A stretch of 64,000 bases of DNA, from the NCBI GenBank assembly GCA_004154925.1, contig QJNS01000273.1, positions 37,010-101,009 of the forward strand, given 5' to 3'. The position numbers were made by a program, and so were the translations under genes. This DNA comes from Monosporascus cannonballus (taxonomy: Eukaryota > Ascomycota > Sordariomycetes > Xylariales). Each line of letters begins with the position of its first letter. The first letter of the stretch is position 1. The notes beneath the pieces were generated by a model. It had not been told where the DNA came from and ran no database searches. It saw nothing but the letters and a program-made list of their open reading frames with translations. Below, piece by piece: positions 35,940 through 49,919 of the stretch.

Positions 35940-38900
35940 TACTTAAATCTAGAACGACATGCCAAAATACGAAAATTATCTTATTTGCTAGAACTTTAAG
36001 GTTAAAGTTTATAAGTATTACCCAGGATAAACGGCTTTTAAAATAGTTATGGAATCAGGACACCAATATTACCTTAATTTCTAGAAATATAAGATATATA
36101 TAAAGGACGGTTAATTTCGCCTAGATATTAGTAACTATAGATAATTGTTTTCGGAGCTTTATAAGCTCCTAAAATGCATTATTTACTGGAAAACATTACC
36201 GGTAAACTTTTACGATTTATTATACTTTATCATTTGTTACCGCGACGATTATTTCATCCATTTTAGAGTTAAAAAAGATAGCAACTTTTGGCCTGGATAG
36301 GACGAAAAAACATTTATCAAACTAGATAACGCGTGCAAATACATAAAAACCCCCCGATAGCCAAAATACCCCAAATCTTATTATTTACATCCTAATTTAA
36401 AACGGAGTCGAAAGGCCATATCGCAAGGATGTTTATGTTACGCTCCGACGTTTTGTATTTAATACGAATTCTTAAATATGGGAATATTTTTTTCGGAGGT
36501 ATACCTTTTCGACTTTATAACTTAGGAAATATAAGATTAAGGATTAAGCTAAAAGAAAATAATTACTTTCGGATTTTAGTTAGGCAGAAAAAAATAATAC
36601 AAATATATGGATAATTATTGTACTAAGTACGCAGTTAAAAAGGTTCGAAAATGAAGATGTTTTTTCGCAAGCAAATTATACCAATTAAAAAATGGCAAAG
36701 GTTTTCGAAGATAAGGTATTAAAAAGCCTTAATACATAAAACCTTATATGAAGCAATTAAGGGATTACGTAATTAAATCGAGATTTTTTTATAATATAAA
36801 AATAAAACGTTTAAAGCTATAATTAACTTAGGAACAGAAAATAATTTTATTTTTTTTAATAATGGCAGAAAAACATTAGATTTCCTGGAAATATAAGTTA
36901 AAATTTTATAAGTTACGTACGGTAAATAGAAACTTATTTATATACGAAAACGGACGAATCCTTCGAGAAATTAAAGAATTCCCAATACGGATTTAATGAT
37001 ATTAAAAACGGATTTCGCTGGATATTGCCGATATTTCCGGATATAATATTATCCTAGAAATGCCATAATTTAGGTTTAGTAATTTACGTATTAATTAAAA
37101 GTATTAAATATTTTTATAAAAAGATAAATTATCCGAAAAAAATAACCAAGAAATTTGTTATATTATTAAGGAAATCCAGATTACAAAGTAAACTTTTATT
37201 ATACTACCTAAATATTAATGGTTTAAAAAATTATTTAAGGATAAGGAAAATTACGAATTATTACCATATGGTTAACAAAATTATAAAATACTTATTAAAA
37301 AAGGATATCATTTTAAACTTTATAAAATTTATTATATAAACTTTGATAAATTAAAGGCCTTATAGAAAAGCATCCAATTTAACTTAAAAAGAAAATATAT
37401 CTAGCCTTTTGATTCTTCCATAGGATACCTTGTTCTTATAGTATTAAAAATTAAGAATAAAAAGCAAAAAATTGATAAAAACGGCGATTTGGTTTTCAAA
37501 AAAGTAATCGATTACAAATAATTAAATGATATTATGATTAAAAACAGATATCTTTTAACCTTTATAAATACGTTAAAAAACGTTAATAAAACAAAATGAT
37601 TTATTATATTTAATTTCCAAAACGGTTATTATCGTATTAAAATAATAAAAGGAAAAAAATAGAAAACGGTATTTAAAACAATATATGGACTTTACGAATA
37701 TAAAATAATACCTATGGGACTTACTAATATTCTCGCTAATTTTTAACGATTAGTTATAACCACTTTCAGAAAATTCCTGGATAAGTTTGTATTCGTTTAC
37801 TTCGACGACATCCTTATTTATTCCGAAACCTTCGAAAAGTACAAAAAACAGGTCGTTTAAGTGCTTCAAACTTTGGACGAAGTAAATATCCGAATTAACC
37901 CAGCTAAAAACGTATAGCATACGCAAAAACTAAATTTTTTAGGATATATTTTCACCTCCGGCCAAATTCAGATTTAATGCTTTAAGATAAAAATAATTAA
38001 GAATTAACCTATCCTTAATAAAACGACCGCTATAAACATCCGGCAGATTTTAAGATTTACAAATTACGTACGCGGCCTAATTAAGGGATACGGAAATATA
38101 ATTAAGCCGTTAACGAAACTTTTTATTAAAAAGTACGTAAAAAAAAGTTTAAATTTTTAAAAAATACGAAAAAAACGTTTTAAGTATTAAAGGATGTAAT
38201 TTTTAATGGACCTATAATAAGATTATTTAACGCATATAAAAAAACGCCTAAAAACGGATATTTTAAATTATATATTATATGCCGTCTTAAAACAATTAAA
38301 GGATAACAATAAATGGTACTTAATGGCATACTATTTAAAGATATTTTGAAATATTAAACTTAAATACTTAATTTACGATAAGGAGTTGGCGATTATTAAC
38401 GCTTTTAAAAAATAAGAACCTTTTTTTAATAGAACGAAAAAACCTTTCGATATTTATTTTAATTATAAAAATCTTACTCGATTTATAAAGGTATAAGAAT
38501 TAAATAAATAATATGAGATTTGGATGATTTTCTTGTTTACGTTTAACTTTAAAATATATTATATTAAGAGAAAAAAATATCTAGGCGGATATTCTTAATT
38601 GCAAAGGCGATTACGATTTTAAAATTCTCAAAAAAGTATGCAGATATTATAATATAATAAAAATAGGATTATATAGTTCTACGAAATATAAAAAAAATTA
38701 ACCCCCGAATTTTTAATGCGGTTTAGGAATTTTTATAACATAAAAAAACGGAAAAAAATTTAACAGTTAAAAGGATAACTAAGGGATTAGCTATTATATT
38801 ATGGCAAGGTTTATGTTTTAAAGAATTAACAGGAACGGTTTATAAAGAAATTTTACGAAAACTTATTGTACGGATATTAAGGAATTTTCAAAATTATTAA

Positions 38901-40234
38901 ACGATTATAAGAATAGTACGACTTTTCAGAATTGCGCCAAATAATTAAGAAGGTAATTAAGAATTATAATATTTGCAATAAGGCTAAGGCAGTGCGCCAT
39001 AAGCCTTACGGGTTATTACAACCTATTAATATTCCTAATAAAGTATGGCATATTATAATTTAGGACTTTATTATTAGCTTACCTCCATCTAAAGATTTAG
39101 TTACTGGAGTCGAATACGACGGAATATGGGTGATTGTCGATAGATTTACCAAGTATGGGTATTTTTTATTTTTTAGAAAAAACGTAACGGCAGAACAATT
39201 GGCCTATGCCTTTATCAGATATTACCTCGATAAACATGGCATATTAGAAAAAAATTATTACCGACAGAGATACGTGGTTTATTTCAAAATTTAGTACTAA
39301 TTTCTTTAAATAAATAGGTACCAAATTTAAATTTTTAATAGCTTATTATCCCCAGACGGACGGCCAAACCAAAAGATTAAACCAAACCTTAGAATAATAT
39401 TTCCAAAGTTATGTTAATTACTAATAAAATAATTAGGTAAAACTTTTATTATTGGCATAAATTACTTATAATACGTTTATTAACGAGGATATAGGCGTAT
39501 TTCTTTATACGGCTATGTACGGGCATAAAGCAAAAATAAAACGACCCAAATAACTGCTTAATAAGATACTAAAGATTGCTATAATTGCCCTAAAAGCAGA
39601 AATATTAATAACAGAAATCAAAACGATTTAGGTTTATTTTTATAATAAACTAAAGTTTTTTTAATAAAAAATGGCTTAATATTATAATAAGAAAAAAATT
39701 AAGCGATTAATTTTAACGAAAGAAAATAAGGTTTATTTGTTACGCCAAAAATAAAACGTAATCTTAAATATCTTATAAATTAAAACAAAAAGACCTAGCG
39801 ATAAGCTTAATTTCAAAAAATTTAGCTCATTTAAAATTGATAAAATTATTTCCAAAATTAATTATTAACTGTTATTATTTAAGAATATAAAACTATATCC
39901 CGTTTTCCATATTTCGTTACTTAAATTAATACCTAAGAACGCCTTATTGGAAATAAGCCTGGAAATCGAAAAAAATAATAGCAAATATAAAGTCGAATAA
40001 ATACTGGATTCCAAAATAATTAAAAATAAAATCTAATACTTAATTAAATAAAAAGGATACTTATATAAAGAAAATTTATGGAAACTATTTAACCATTTAA
40101 CGAATACGATGGACCTAGTTAAAACGTTCCATTATCAGAATTTTAACCGATTATTCCTAATGCGGCCAAGGTTGCAGACGATAACGGTCCCCCGTTTAAA
40201 TCTAAACCTTTGGCGTTCCAGTCGAAAGAAATAA
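35940..40234 (+). pseudogene. Family-2 copy A pol, RIP-inactivated
   Basis: Domains in order: retroviral-type protease (active-site region near 36,830 and the GYNIILEMP form of the usual 'YDVILGMPWL' at about 37,035), reverse transcriptase about 37,480-37,960 with an intact FVYFDDILIYSE catalytic box at about 37,790, RNase H about 38,220-38,530, integrase about 38,900-39,500 (GIWVIVDRFTKYGYF), and a chromodomain about 39,970-40,110 (YLIK.KGY...ENLWKLFNHL). Stop codons lie at Gln and Trp positions. The pol frame ends at TAA 40232-40234, with the same RSSRKK-type end in copy B. Confidence 0.85.
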
Positions 40235-40870
40235 AAGTATTTAAAACGGCGTCCATTTTAGAAACAAATTGCGTTTGTTTTACTTTTACGCAACGCTGTT
40301 TTTTTTCCCATCCTTTTTCGTTTTTCCAACTGGTTTAATTCCAAACTCTTTTTTAATAATTCTACCGCCCTTTTTTTAAGAAAATCCTGTTAAAGACGTA
40401 GTTGTCTCAATTTCCTAATAAATTCTTTCGATTTTTCGTTTTGCCGACGTTGCTGTTCGTTTAGCTTTTTTTCAGCAGCTTCTTGGTAAGCCAGAAAGTT
40501 ATCTTTAATTTCGCGCTATTTTTTCTAAAAACGTTTTTGCGTTTCGTTTATTTTTTTAAGGAATTTATCGTTAAAACGTCATAAGAAAAACGTTAATAAC
40601 GAATATAATAATTGTAATTTGGGTAATCCAGTATATAAAAACAATTCTTTTCGTTAAGCCGAACGTAATTAGAATAAGCAAAGGCTTTGGTTCCAAACCT
40701 TTTAATTAATTTAATACAAATATCGCGGAAATTGCGTTAATTTAAGCGAGGTTTCTTTTTTCCTTTCTGAATACGCCCTATTATAATGGAGTTAACTAAA
40801 ACGTTTCCAAATTCTCTTTAACAAACTAAAGTAATGACCTACGGTTTTTATTTTTGGGATAAAAATCCTT
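40143..40870 (-). pseudogene. Antisense coiled-coil ORF of family 2 (copy A)
   Basis: The minus strand between pol and the 3' LTR encodes a protein in pieces. From N to C: FRDICIKLIKRFGTKAFAY, YNYYIRYQRFSYD (compare YCTRYQR in copy B, which suggests a former zinc-cluster-like C..C), a long coiled coil (EAAEKKLNEQQRRQNEKSKE, then LRQLRLQQ/stop region and FLKKRAVELLKKSLELNQLE), and the tail FDWNAKGLDLNGGPLSSATL, ending at a TAA at 40143-40145. It overlaps the pol 3' end by about 90 nt. Two frameshifts and several former-Gln stops break it here. Copy B holds a recognisable homologue ending at the same relative stop. I recall orphan fungal proteins of this design (Cys cluster, coil, acidic or D-W tail), uncharacterised. 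Confidence 0.65.
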
Positions 40871-40885
40871 AAAAAGGGGAAATAA

Positions 40886-41304
40886 TGTTACAGGAATAAG
40901 GGTTTTTGTTTCGAAAAAACCGACCTTTAAGGCCTAACGTAAGCCTGTTATGGGAAAACCCCGGGGCCAAAAATTTGGCCTTCTAAGTGATCTAGGTAAT
41001 CTAGGTAATCTGGTACTAGATCACATAAATCACATAAATCCACGATACACTTATTTTAAGGAATTAGGATATATAATGGACTGGTTTTTTATATAAATAA
41101 TACCTACTTAATTTCGCTTTTTAACTATTAATCTAAGCTTTTAATCAAAGGCAATTACATCGTTCTCTAATTAAGAGAAAAGTCTTTAAATCTTTTTAAC
41201 GAACAAATCATCGAATTATTCCTCGCCCTATTATTACCTGCAAATTAAGACCCATTTCGGATACTGCTTATACCTCTAGGTGGATGTATGACAGGTTCGT
41301 TACA
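40886..41304 (+). repeat. 3' LTR of family-2 copy A
   Basis: 419 bp, partner of 26572-26990. The outer (right) end is clean, the inner (left) end is partly RIP-converted. Confidence 0.92.
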
Positions 41305-41309
41305 TGTTT

Positions 41310-42216
41310 TGCCTCCTAATTACTATAGAATGCTAAACGTTAAAGGCTACAAGCTAATCTCTTTAAAGCTTTACAATAGATCTGAGGACTCAAACGAATA
41401 TTGAATTTAGGCTCTATTTTATCTAAAAATTTACAACAGTTCTTTAACGGAGAATTACTAAAAAATAATAGCTATCTTTTAATTATTAATAGAATAAATC
41501 TACTAGTAATTCGAACTTATTTTAACGGATTACTTAAAAAGGTACTTAGAAAAATCTTTTAATCTTACCAACTATATTTTTAACAAGTACGAATATTTCG
41601 AAAAAAGAATGTGAATTTTGTTTGAAAATTTAAATAAGGAATAGTATGTAATTAAATAATTTTGCCTTTTTCGACAAACTAAGTTAACGCCCGAATATAT
41701 AACCGAGTTTAATCGTTTGCCAGCTATTTTTAATCTACTAGAAAACGCATTGTTTTATTCTTATTATAACGGCCGAAAACGTTAGATTAAGAACGAATTA
41801 TATATAAAACCTAAGATAGAATCCTTTACAGAATATATAGATAAGGATATTATTGTCAACCGATGTACCTTTAATCGATATCTAGGAAAAAAAAGAAACC
41901 GGCAAACGAAGTAATAATAAAAGCTCCAATAATCGAATTAAGAAGAATAAGGGCAAACCTTAGAAAAAAACAAGTTCCGTTTCGAAAAAGCCTAAGAAAA
42001 ACAAGTTCAAAATAAAGTGTTTCAATTATAGCAAAAAGGGGCATTTCAAAAACGAATATTATTTTCCTGTTAAAAGGAACTTTAAAAAGGAAAGAATTCT
42101 TTAACCCTAAAAGAAAGCCAGAGTAACTAAATAGGAAACCGATAGTAAGGCAAAAAAGGAAAAGAAAAAAATTAGTTCGACTTTTTTCTAGCTAGAATTT
42201 ATTATTACTACAATTA
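41310..42216 (+). pseudogene. Family-2 copy B gag, main part
   Basis: It resumes after copy A with PPNYYRMLNVKGYK and continues through the capsid part (IFNKYEYFEKRM, YITEFNRLPAIFNLLENALF) to a zinc knuckle CFNYSKKGHFKNEY (second and last Cys lost) at about 42,020-42,060. It is cut at 42221 by family-1 copy 3. Confidence 0.7.
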
Positions 42217-42221
42217 TTCAG

Positions 42222-42427
42222 TGTGAGAATACAGCCCCTATGAGGATGAGGCTGGTAGCCGACCAGCCACCGATTAGCCACCGACCTATTTACTAGTATG
42301 AATCCACCATCTGGCAGCTAATGGGAAACGCCAGATAGAAATAACCTAATATACCCATTTTTTAAAATCTGCTTTACGATTAGTCGAAAATCACCTTACC
42401 CAGCTTATAGCTATTTATTATTTTACA
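42222..42427 (+). repeat. 5' LTR of family-1 copy 3
   Basis: 206 bp; the first ~130 bp are the cleanest family-1 LTR sequence in the window. Palindromic arms CATCTGGC/GCCAGAT are present. Confidence 0.92.
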
Positions 42428-43586
42428 ATTTTTTTATTTACTATAAAAGGTAACGTAATAATTACCAGAAATAAAGCTCGTTAACTATAAAACCAACCTA
42501 GGTAATTAGTCGAAAAAACCGCCAATCGAAACCAAACCGACGAACGATCGATTACGATATAAAAATAAATTAAAAAGCTTATAATAAAACTTTAATAAAT
42601 AAAAAATTATATTTCCTGAAATCCTAAATCCCTTTATATATATAATAAGAACGTATCCCGATAACCGTTAATTAAACGGTTAAAAAACGGACGTAATATA
42701 ATAACTGCGTTTCGGAATTTAAAATAAAAAAAATTAAGCCTTTTAATAATAATTAAATTTTAAAAGTTATTCGTTAACAAAACGGATAATATTTGGCATT
42801 ATTCCGATAACTGGCCGAATAACAAATAATAGCATAAGTTAAAAAAAATAAAGCTTTATAAGTTAATTACGATATTGTTATAAAAGTTTAATAGCCATAA
42901 ATAAATACCGCGTTATAATTAACCGAAATTTTTTAAATACGCATTAATTAAAGAAAAAGAATTAAATAAAATTTATTACGAAAGTTTATACCAAAAAACT
43001 AGAGCAAAATACCTTAACTTATATTTAATAGGTTATGGGCTATATAAACATTTTTATTACAAACGTTTAATAATTATATCATATTACGTTTAATTATTTT
43101 AAGCACGAAAAAATATTAAAAACGGAAAATTTAAACATTTTTATTAAAAAAAAGATTACGTAAATCTTAATTTTTAAATAAGGAATATAAAGAATAATAT
43201 ATAGAATTACGATAATAATTTAATTAATTACCTTTAAATCTTTACGTTAAATAAAAATTTCTAATTTATCAAATAAAATTTATAGATATTTTTAACTTAA
43301 AAAACGATCGAAATAATAAACATTTTACTTTGAATTACTTTTACAAATTAATATTAAGATTACGAAATACCTTATTACACAAAAATATTAAATTAAAACG
43401 AATTAAAAACATAATAAATAAAGCAAAATATTATTAAAACGTTTAAAAAAAGGCGAAAATAATTGATTATTTTTTATTAAAAGTATTAATAAAAATAAAC
43501 GATTTTATTTTAAGATTTTCGGGAAAAAAAATCCCCATAACAAATTAAAAACGCCGCATAAAAATAATAAGAGCCGTAAATGTTTT

Positions 43587-43792
43587 TGTAAGATAATGGA
43601 CAGCTGTAAGCTGGGTAAGGTAATCTCCGACCAGTTGTAAAACAGATTCCAAGAAGTAAGTATATTAGGTTATTTCTATTTAGCATTTTTTATTAGCTGC
43701 CAGATAGTAGATTTATATTAGTAAGTAGGTTAATAGTTAATTAGTAGCTAGTTAATTACTAGCTTTATCCTTATAAGGGTTGTATTTTTATA
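43587..43792 (-). repeat. 3' LTR of family-1 copy 4
   Basis: 206 bp. Clean outer end (TGTAAGATAATGGACAG), RIP-converted inner end. Confidence 0.9.
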
Positions 43793-45462
43793 TTTATTTC
43801 TCTTTTTTAAGTTATTAATTTTTAATAATATTATCATTAATTTAATATAACGTATTTCGTAAATTTAATTCCGTATATTTGCCGATAATTTATTATTATA
43901 TTATGTTATAAGTGGTTACCGTAATAATTAATACGTATTATATTACGTAATTAATTATATTTTATCCAAAGTTTTATTATAATCTGTTTTTAATTTTATT
44001 TTATTTACTTTTATTTCCTTTTTGCGTTTATATCTTTATTTTTTTTGCATATGGGTTTCGTTCGGTTTTTCGTTTTTTTTATTTTCATTTTGCTTTTTTT
44101 AATTATTTTGCATATTATTTTCGTTTGTTATATTTTTTTTTCGTAAGGAGTTTTAAGAAAAATAATATTTTGATATTAAGGAGAATTAAGATTTTTTTAA
44201 ACGTTATTTTTTTTAACGCCGATAATAAGATAGATATTAGTTATATTACGAGCGGTAATAAGCCGTATTATATTTACGTAATATAACGTTATTTCGATTA
44301 CCGTACGGTTTACGTTTAAATTCCGGATATTTTAAATTATATCGTAACTAATTATTATTATAAAACATTTCGTACGGTAAGTAATTATTTTCAATATTAT
44401 TAATATTATTATTTAATTTTTATTTAAATTTCGATCGTTTTTAAAGGTACTACCTAAATAATTTTTTAGTTAAGTACCGATAATTAGGAATTAATCGACA
44501 AATTCGAAAAGGTTTGTATTACGGATACCTAGTACGAACGTTTTAACATAATTACGGTCGGTTATCGATTCGATATCTTTTACGAGGCCGAATTCGCTTT
44601 TAATATAATTATTATTAAGGAATATTATTTTTTAATATAACTAAAGTTAATTTCCAATTCTCCGTTATAGTTACGGAAGTCCAATTTTAATACCGTTTTA
44701 TAAATTTATAAATTTAAGTTTTTTTTATAAGTATTACGGGTTTTTTTATTATTCCGTAATTAATTTCTGATTAGGCGTAATTTTAGGGTACCTTTATAAG
44801 TAAAGCGATTTTCGAAAGCCGTTATATTATTATATTTCTCGTTTACGAACATTTTTCGCTCGTTTTCTAACATTTTAACAAACTTTTAATACTTATTGAT
44901 AATTATGATTAAAAAATGGCTTTACCTAGTAAAGTTATTTTTAAATTTAAGTATGTTAAGCGTTTTAAAAATGGCACCTTATTTCCGATTAATGACAAAT
45001 TGTATTCCGGTTATTTGAGCCTTATTTTTCGTAAGAAATAAAACGTTTCTGAATTTCTTCCGGGTTTTACGTTTAACAAATTTCATAAGCGTATCCGGTT
45101 TTTGCCGTTATATATTTTTCGATTATTTTCTAATATTCTTATATTAATTTCTTTAATATACTTATTAAACGTTAATTAATGTAAAACTTAATAATTAAAC
45201 GTAAAATTTTGTTTTCAAAATAAAAGTTTAAATTTTTTTATATTACTTATAGTTTTCCGATCGGTATACGATAAGGTAATTATTTGCCAAAAGTTTAAAA
45301 GTAATTATGTAATGAGGTAATGTTTTAATATTAATATTTTTATTTTGTTTAAAATTATTTTTTATGATTTTTGTAATTATTAGGCGATTAGTTTTTAATT
45401 AAGTTATTATTATCTTACGGTTTTTAGATTGTTTTATTTCTTATATACGTATTTGATTTTTT

Positions 45463-45617
45463 GGCCTTCGAAAATAAGGCATCGAAAAGCTTCGTCATAA
45501 AAACCTTATATAAGATAACAAAAGAAATACATAATCAGATCGAAATTTCTTTCTACTACAAAACCAAAATATTTAAAATTATAATTAACTTAAGAATAAA
45601 AGGTAATTTTATTTTCC
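45463..45617 (+). repeat. Filler segment copied from family-2 copy B pol
   Basis: About 155 bp nearly identical to 57905-58061 (shared phrase TCGAAAATAAGGCATCGAAA), in the same orientation on the plus strand, sitting where copy 4 lacks 1.2 kb. It is much closer to copy B than to copy A (about 36,695-36,850). Confidence 0.85.
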
Positions 45618-48600
45618 TATAATATTAGTTAATTAATTGCTTCCTTAAAGCGCCTTACGACGAGATTATGAATTTATTTCGATAATATAAAATCTTATTT
45701 AAGTTTAAGAAATATTTTCCTTTTATTCCCGCTTAACCTTCAATTATCCGTATTAACTTTATAATATTTAGGTCCTTAATTTGCAATTTTTGAACTTAAT
45801 CGTAAAATTATCGGGAAATTTTCGGCTGAAATATTATTTCGTCCTTAAATAATTTTTTTATTAAAGAACGTAACACGTATTAATTATAAATAATAATCTT
45901 AATATTAGTTTCGTTTTTCTTAAATTCCTTAAAATCCAATCGTAATACGGTTATAATTTACGGTTGCTGTTATTTAACCGTTAATTATATTATTATCACA
46001 ATTTGCGTTTATATTGTTATTTGCAAACGAGAAATTTAGCAGGTATATAGTTTTTTATTTTTTTTGGAAACTTTTTGTAATTATATAACGAAGGTTTTCC
46101 GCTTTTTTTATGCGGATAATAATTACTTAAATTTTTATTACTTATAATCTGTTTGGGAATTTTAAAGTAAATAAATTTTGCATTATTTTTATAAAGCTTT
46201 TTGCTCTCTGATAATACTTTAAATCGCGTTATATATTTACGACTGTTTTCTGTACGTTTTTCGAGCTATTATTTATAAGTTTAAGTTTTTTAAATAACGT
46301 AAGGATTATATTTTTATACGTAATTTCCCTTAACATATAATCCGGGCGTTTAAATAATTTATTCGCCGAGTTAGCGGCGTCCGGTCGATATTAGATCTCA
46401 AAATTAAATTACGCAAAATAATAAACCTATCGGGTTAATCTCTTTTTAAGGTTACGTGCCGGTACCTTTATTATATTTTTTAGCGTTATATAATCAGTAA
46501 GCATTAAGAAACCTTTTTCCGTACCCTTAAGGTATTACCGTTAATATTTTAAGTTTTTTATAATTATTAATAATCCTTATTACTTTATAACTATTTGCTT
46601 TTTAGTTGGATTTAATTTTTGCAATTAATATATAATTAGGTATTAATACTTTCCGTATTTTTATAAATATATTTCTAATATGGTTTTTACCGTGGCGTTT
46701 ATTTTAACCCTGGTATTTTTGGCGTTATTTTAATATCGGAAAATGGTTACCGATTAAAAAGTATTTTTTAAATTTTAAAACGTTTTTTAACCTTTTTAGG
46801 TTATCGGAATTTTGTTAATTCTTTTTGCCCTACGTCCTTTTTAAGAACTTAATAATAGGTTCCGTAATACGTAAATAATAGGCGATAAATTTTTTAATAA
46901 AAGTATACAAGGCCCAGAAATATTTAAATATTATAAATTAATTTTGGTTTTAGCCATATTTCGATAATATTAATCCGTTAATGGTTTATCTTTAAGCCGT
47001 TAATATTAATTATAAATTTTAAAAATTTTAATCTTTTTTTAAAAAATTCGTATTTGGACGTTTTGATAAATAATTAATATTATAATAATTATTTATAAAT
47101 TAATTAAAAATATTTTATATATTTTATTCGATATTCGAGTAAATAATTATATTATTTAAATAATATATATATATATATAATTAATTAATCCAATTAATAA
47201 TTTATATATACAGGCTTAAAACGTAAGTAATATGTTAATAAGGCTAAATCATATAACCTTATATTTAAACTATCTCTATTACGTTTTGAAATCGGTATTT
47301 TATTAATTATTCTTTTTAATTTTAATAAAATAAAAAATATCTTTAAGATTATTTTTCGAAAATATCATAATTAACTTTAAACGATTTATAACTTTTAAAA
47401 TTAAACGTAAAAGGTATCGGTTTTTTATAATTACTTAATTTAACTCTTAATAATTAACATATAATTAAAATTATTGTCCATTTTAGGCATAAATAATATT
47501 AGTACTTTTACGTTTATTTTTGAATAACGTATCTGCCTTATTTTTAAGTTTTTTCGGATATATTTTTCGAATACTTTTTTTTAGATTTCCAAAATAAGGT
47601 AAATTAAACCGAATAAAGGCGTTTTCCTTAAGATCAGATTTATTACATATTTTGCTCTTAATAATTATAATATCTTTTTTATTATTTTTTAAAAATATAT
47701 TTGCCGGAAGTTCTTTAAATATATAAGAGAATTCGTTAATTTTCGTTTTTGTTATTTTTCGAATTGCAGGATATTTAGTTTTTCGGTTAAATTTATTAAA
47801 TTAATAATATAAATTTGCTTACCGAAAAATGTTAAATTTGTAAAATTTTAGTTATTAATCTTTTATAACGGTTCGTATAAATATTAATATATAACTATAT
47901 CCTGTAAAACTTTTAATTTATTTATTTTTAATCTAAATAACAAAAAATCGGATATTTTTCGATTGCGGCATATTATAAAATAAATTTATTTGAATTTTTA
48001 TTTATTCCCGTTATTATTTATTATGTTAATAGGAATTTCCTAAGCCTTATAATAATTAATATACGTACCGTTAACGCTATTAAGGCCTAGAATATTTATA
48101 AAAATTAATTAAAAGTTAAATTTTTTCGTTAACTTCTTGCTTATAATATTTACCTATCTTCCGGTATTTATATTTATTTATACCGCTATATCCTTCTTAC
48201 TTTTTTTAATAAATGCCTTCTTTTTAAAAGGCGGCTTTATTCCGACCGTCCTATAATTATTAACCGAAATAAATTAAACGTATACGTTTATTCCGGCCTT
48301 TTTTTAGGTTTATATTTAAAAATTAATTTTAATTTATTATTATATATTATGACGTTTTATACGGCTTTTGGAAATCGGTTTTTATATAGCCGGGATAACA
48401 AAACTTTTATATCATTTTTTAATTTATAACTTACGGTTTAATAATTTGGTTTCTTATAATTATAATACTTAAATAAGCCGTTATAAAAATTAAAAGTATT
48501 AAATTGTGCAGATTTATTTCGATCGGAATTAAATTAGCGATTATTTGCTTTCCGAATATAAAAATACTTACGATTTTTATTATTCCTATATAACGCTTTT

Positions 48601-49713
48601 AATTTACTTTAAGAATTCTTTTTTCGAAAACGTTAAAATAAAATTATTTATTTTTATTAATACCTTTAATAAAAAAGAATTGTTTTTTTTCGCCTTTTTT
48701 TAAGCGTCCTAATAACGTTTTGCCTTATTTGTTACGTTATTAATTCGTTTTAACTTAATATCTCTTTATAATAAAGTATTTCGTAACTTTAATATTAATT
48801 TATAAAAATAATTAAAAGCAAAACGTTTATTATTTTAATTATTTTTCAAATTCCATATATTCGTAAATTTTATTTTATAAACTAAAAATTTTTATTTAAT
48901 ATAAAAATTTAATAATAATTAATTAAATTATTATTATAATTCCATAAATTATTTCTTATATTTCTTATTAAAATAATTAAAATTTGCATAATCTTTCTTA
49001 ATAAAAATTTATAAATTTTTTATTTTCAATTTTTTTTCGTAATTAAAATAATTAAGCATAACGCGGTATAATTATTATATGTTCGCAATAAAAACGTCCA
49101 TATAACCTATAACCTATTGGATATAAGTAAAAACATTTTGCCCTAATTTTTTGGCGTAAGTTTCTGTAATAACTTTTATTTAATTTTTTTTAATTAACGT
49201 ACGTTTGAAAAATTTCGGATAATTATAATACGGTATTCGTTTATCGCTTTTAAATTTTTATAACGATATCGTAATTAATTTATAAAGTTTTACTTTTTTA
49301 ATTTATATTATTATTTGTTATTTGGCTAGTAATCGGAATAATTTCGAATATTATTCGTTTTATTAACGAATAACTCTTAAAATTTAGTTATTATTAAAGG
49401 GTTTAATTTTTTTTGGTTTTAAATTCCGAAACGTATTTATTATATTATGTTTGTTTTCTGATTATTTAGTTAACGGTTATCGAAACGTATTCTTATTATA
49501 TATGTAAAATAATTCGAGATTTCGAAAACCATAATCTTTTGCCAGTTAAAATTTCGTTATAAGCTTTTTCGCCTATTCCCGTACCGTAATCGATCGTTCG
49601 TCGGTAAGGTTTCGATCGGCGATTTTTTGGACTAATAACTTAGGTTCGTTTTGCAATTAGCGAGTTTCACATCTGGTATTTATTACGTTACTTTTTATAA
49701 CAGATAAAAAAAT

Positions 49714-49919
49714 TATAAGATAATAGATAGTTATAAATTAGGTAAAGTAATTTTTAACTTATCGTAAAGCAGATTCTAAAAAATAAATATATTAGATTAT
49801 TTTTATCTGACGTTTTTTATTAGTTGTTAAATAATAGATTTATATTAATACGTGGGTTAATGGCTGATCGGTGGCTGGTCAGCTGTTAGCCTTATCCTTA
49901 TAAGGGCTGTATTCTCACA
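49714..49919 (-). repeat. 5' LTR of family-1 copy 4
   Basis: 206 bp. Clean outer end (GGGCTGTATTCTCACA), RIP-converted inner end. Confidence 0.9.

Larger units (their letters stand above)
26572..41304 (+). mobile_element. Family-2 chromovirus copy A (subtype a)
   Basis: Two 419-bp LTRs (26572-26990 and 40886-41304), TGTTACAGG...TTCGTTACA, with target duplication TGTTT at 26567-26571 and 41305-41309. It is inserted in the gag of copy B. It contains family-1 copy 2 (27790-35210). A polypurine tract (AAAAAGGGGAAATAA) precedes the 3' LTR. Confidence 0.92.
43587..49919 (-). mobile_element. Family-1 chromovirus copy 4, nested in copy 3, internally rearranged
   Basis: LTRs 43587-43792 and 49714-49919, target duplication GTTTT (43582-43586 and 49920-49924). 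It is 6,333 bp, about 1.1 kb short of copy 2. The missing part, carrying the integrase and chromodomain region, is replaced by a ~155-bp stretch (about 45463-45617) that matches family-2 copy B at about 57905-58061. Confidence 0.9.
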
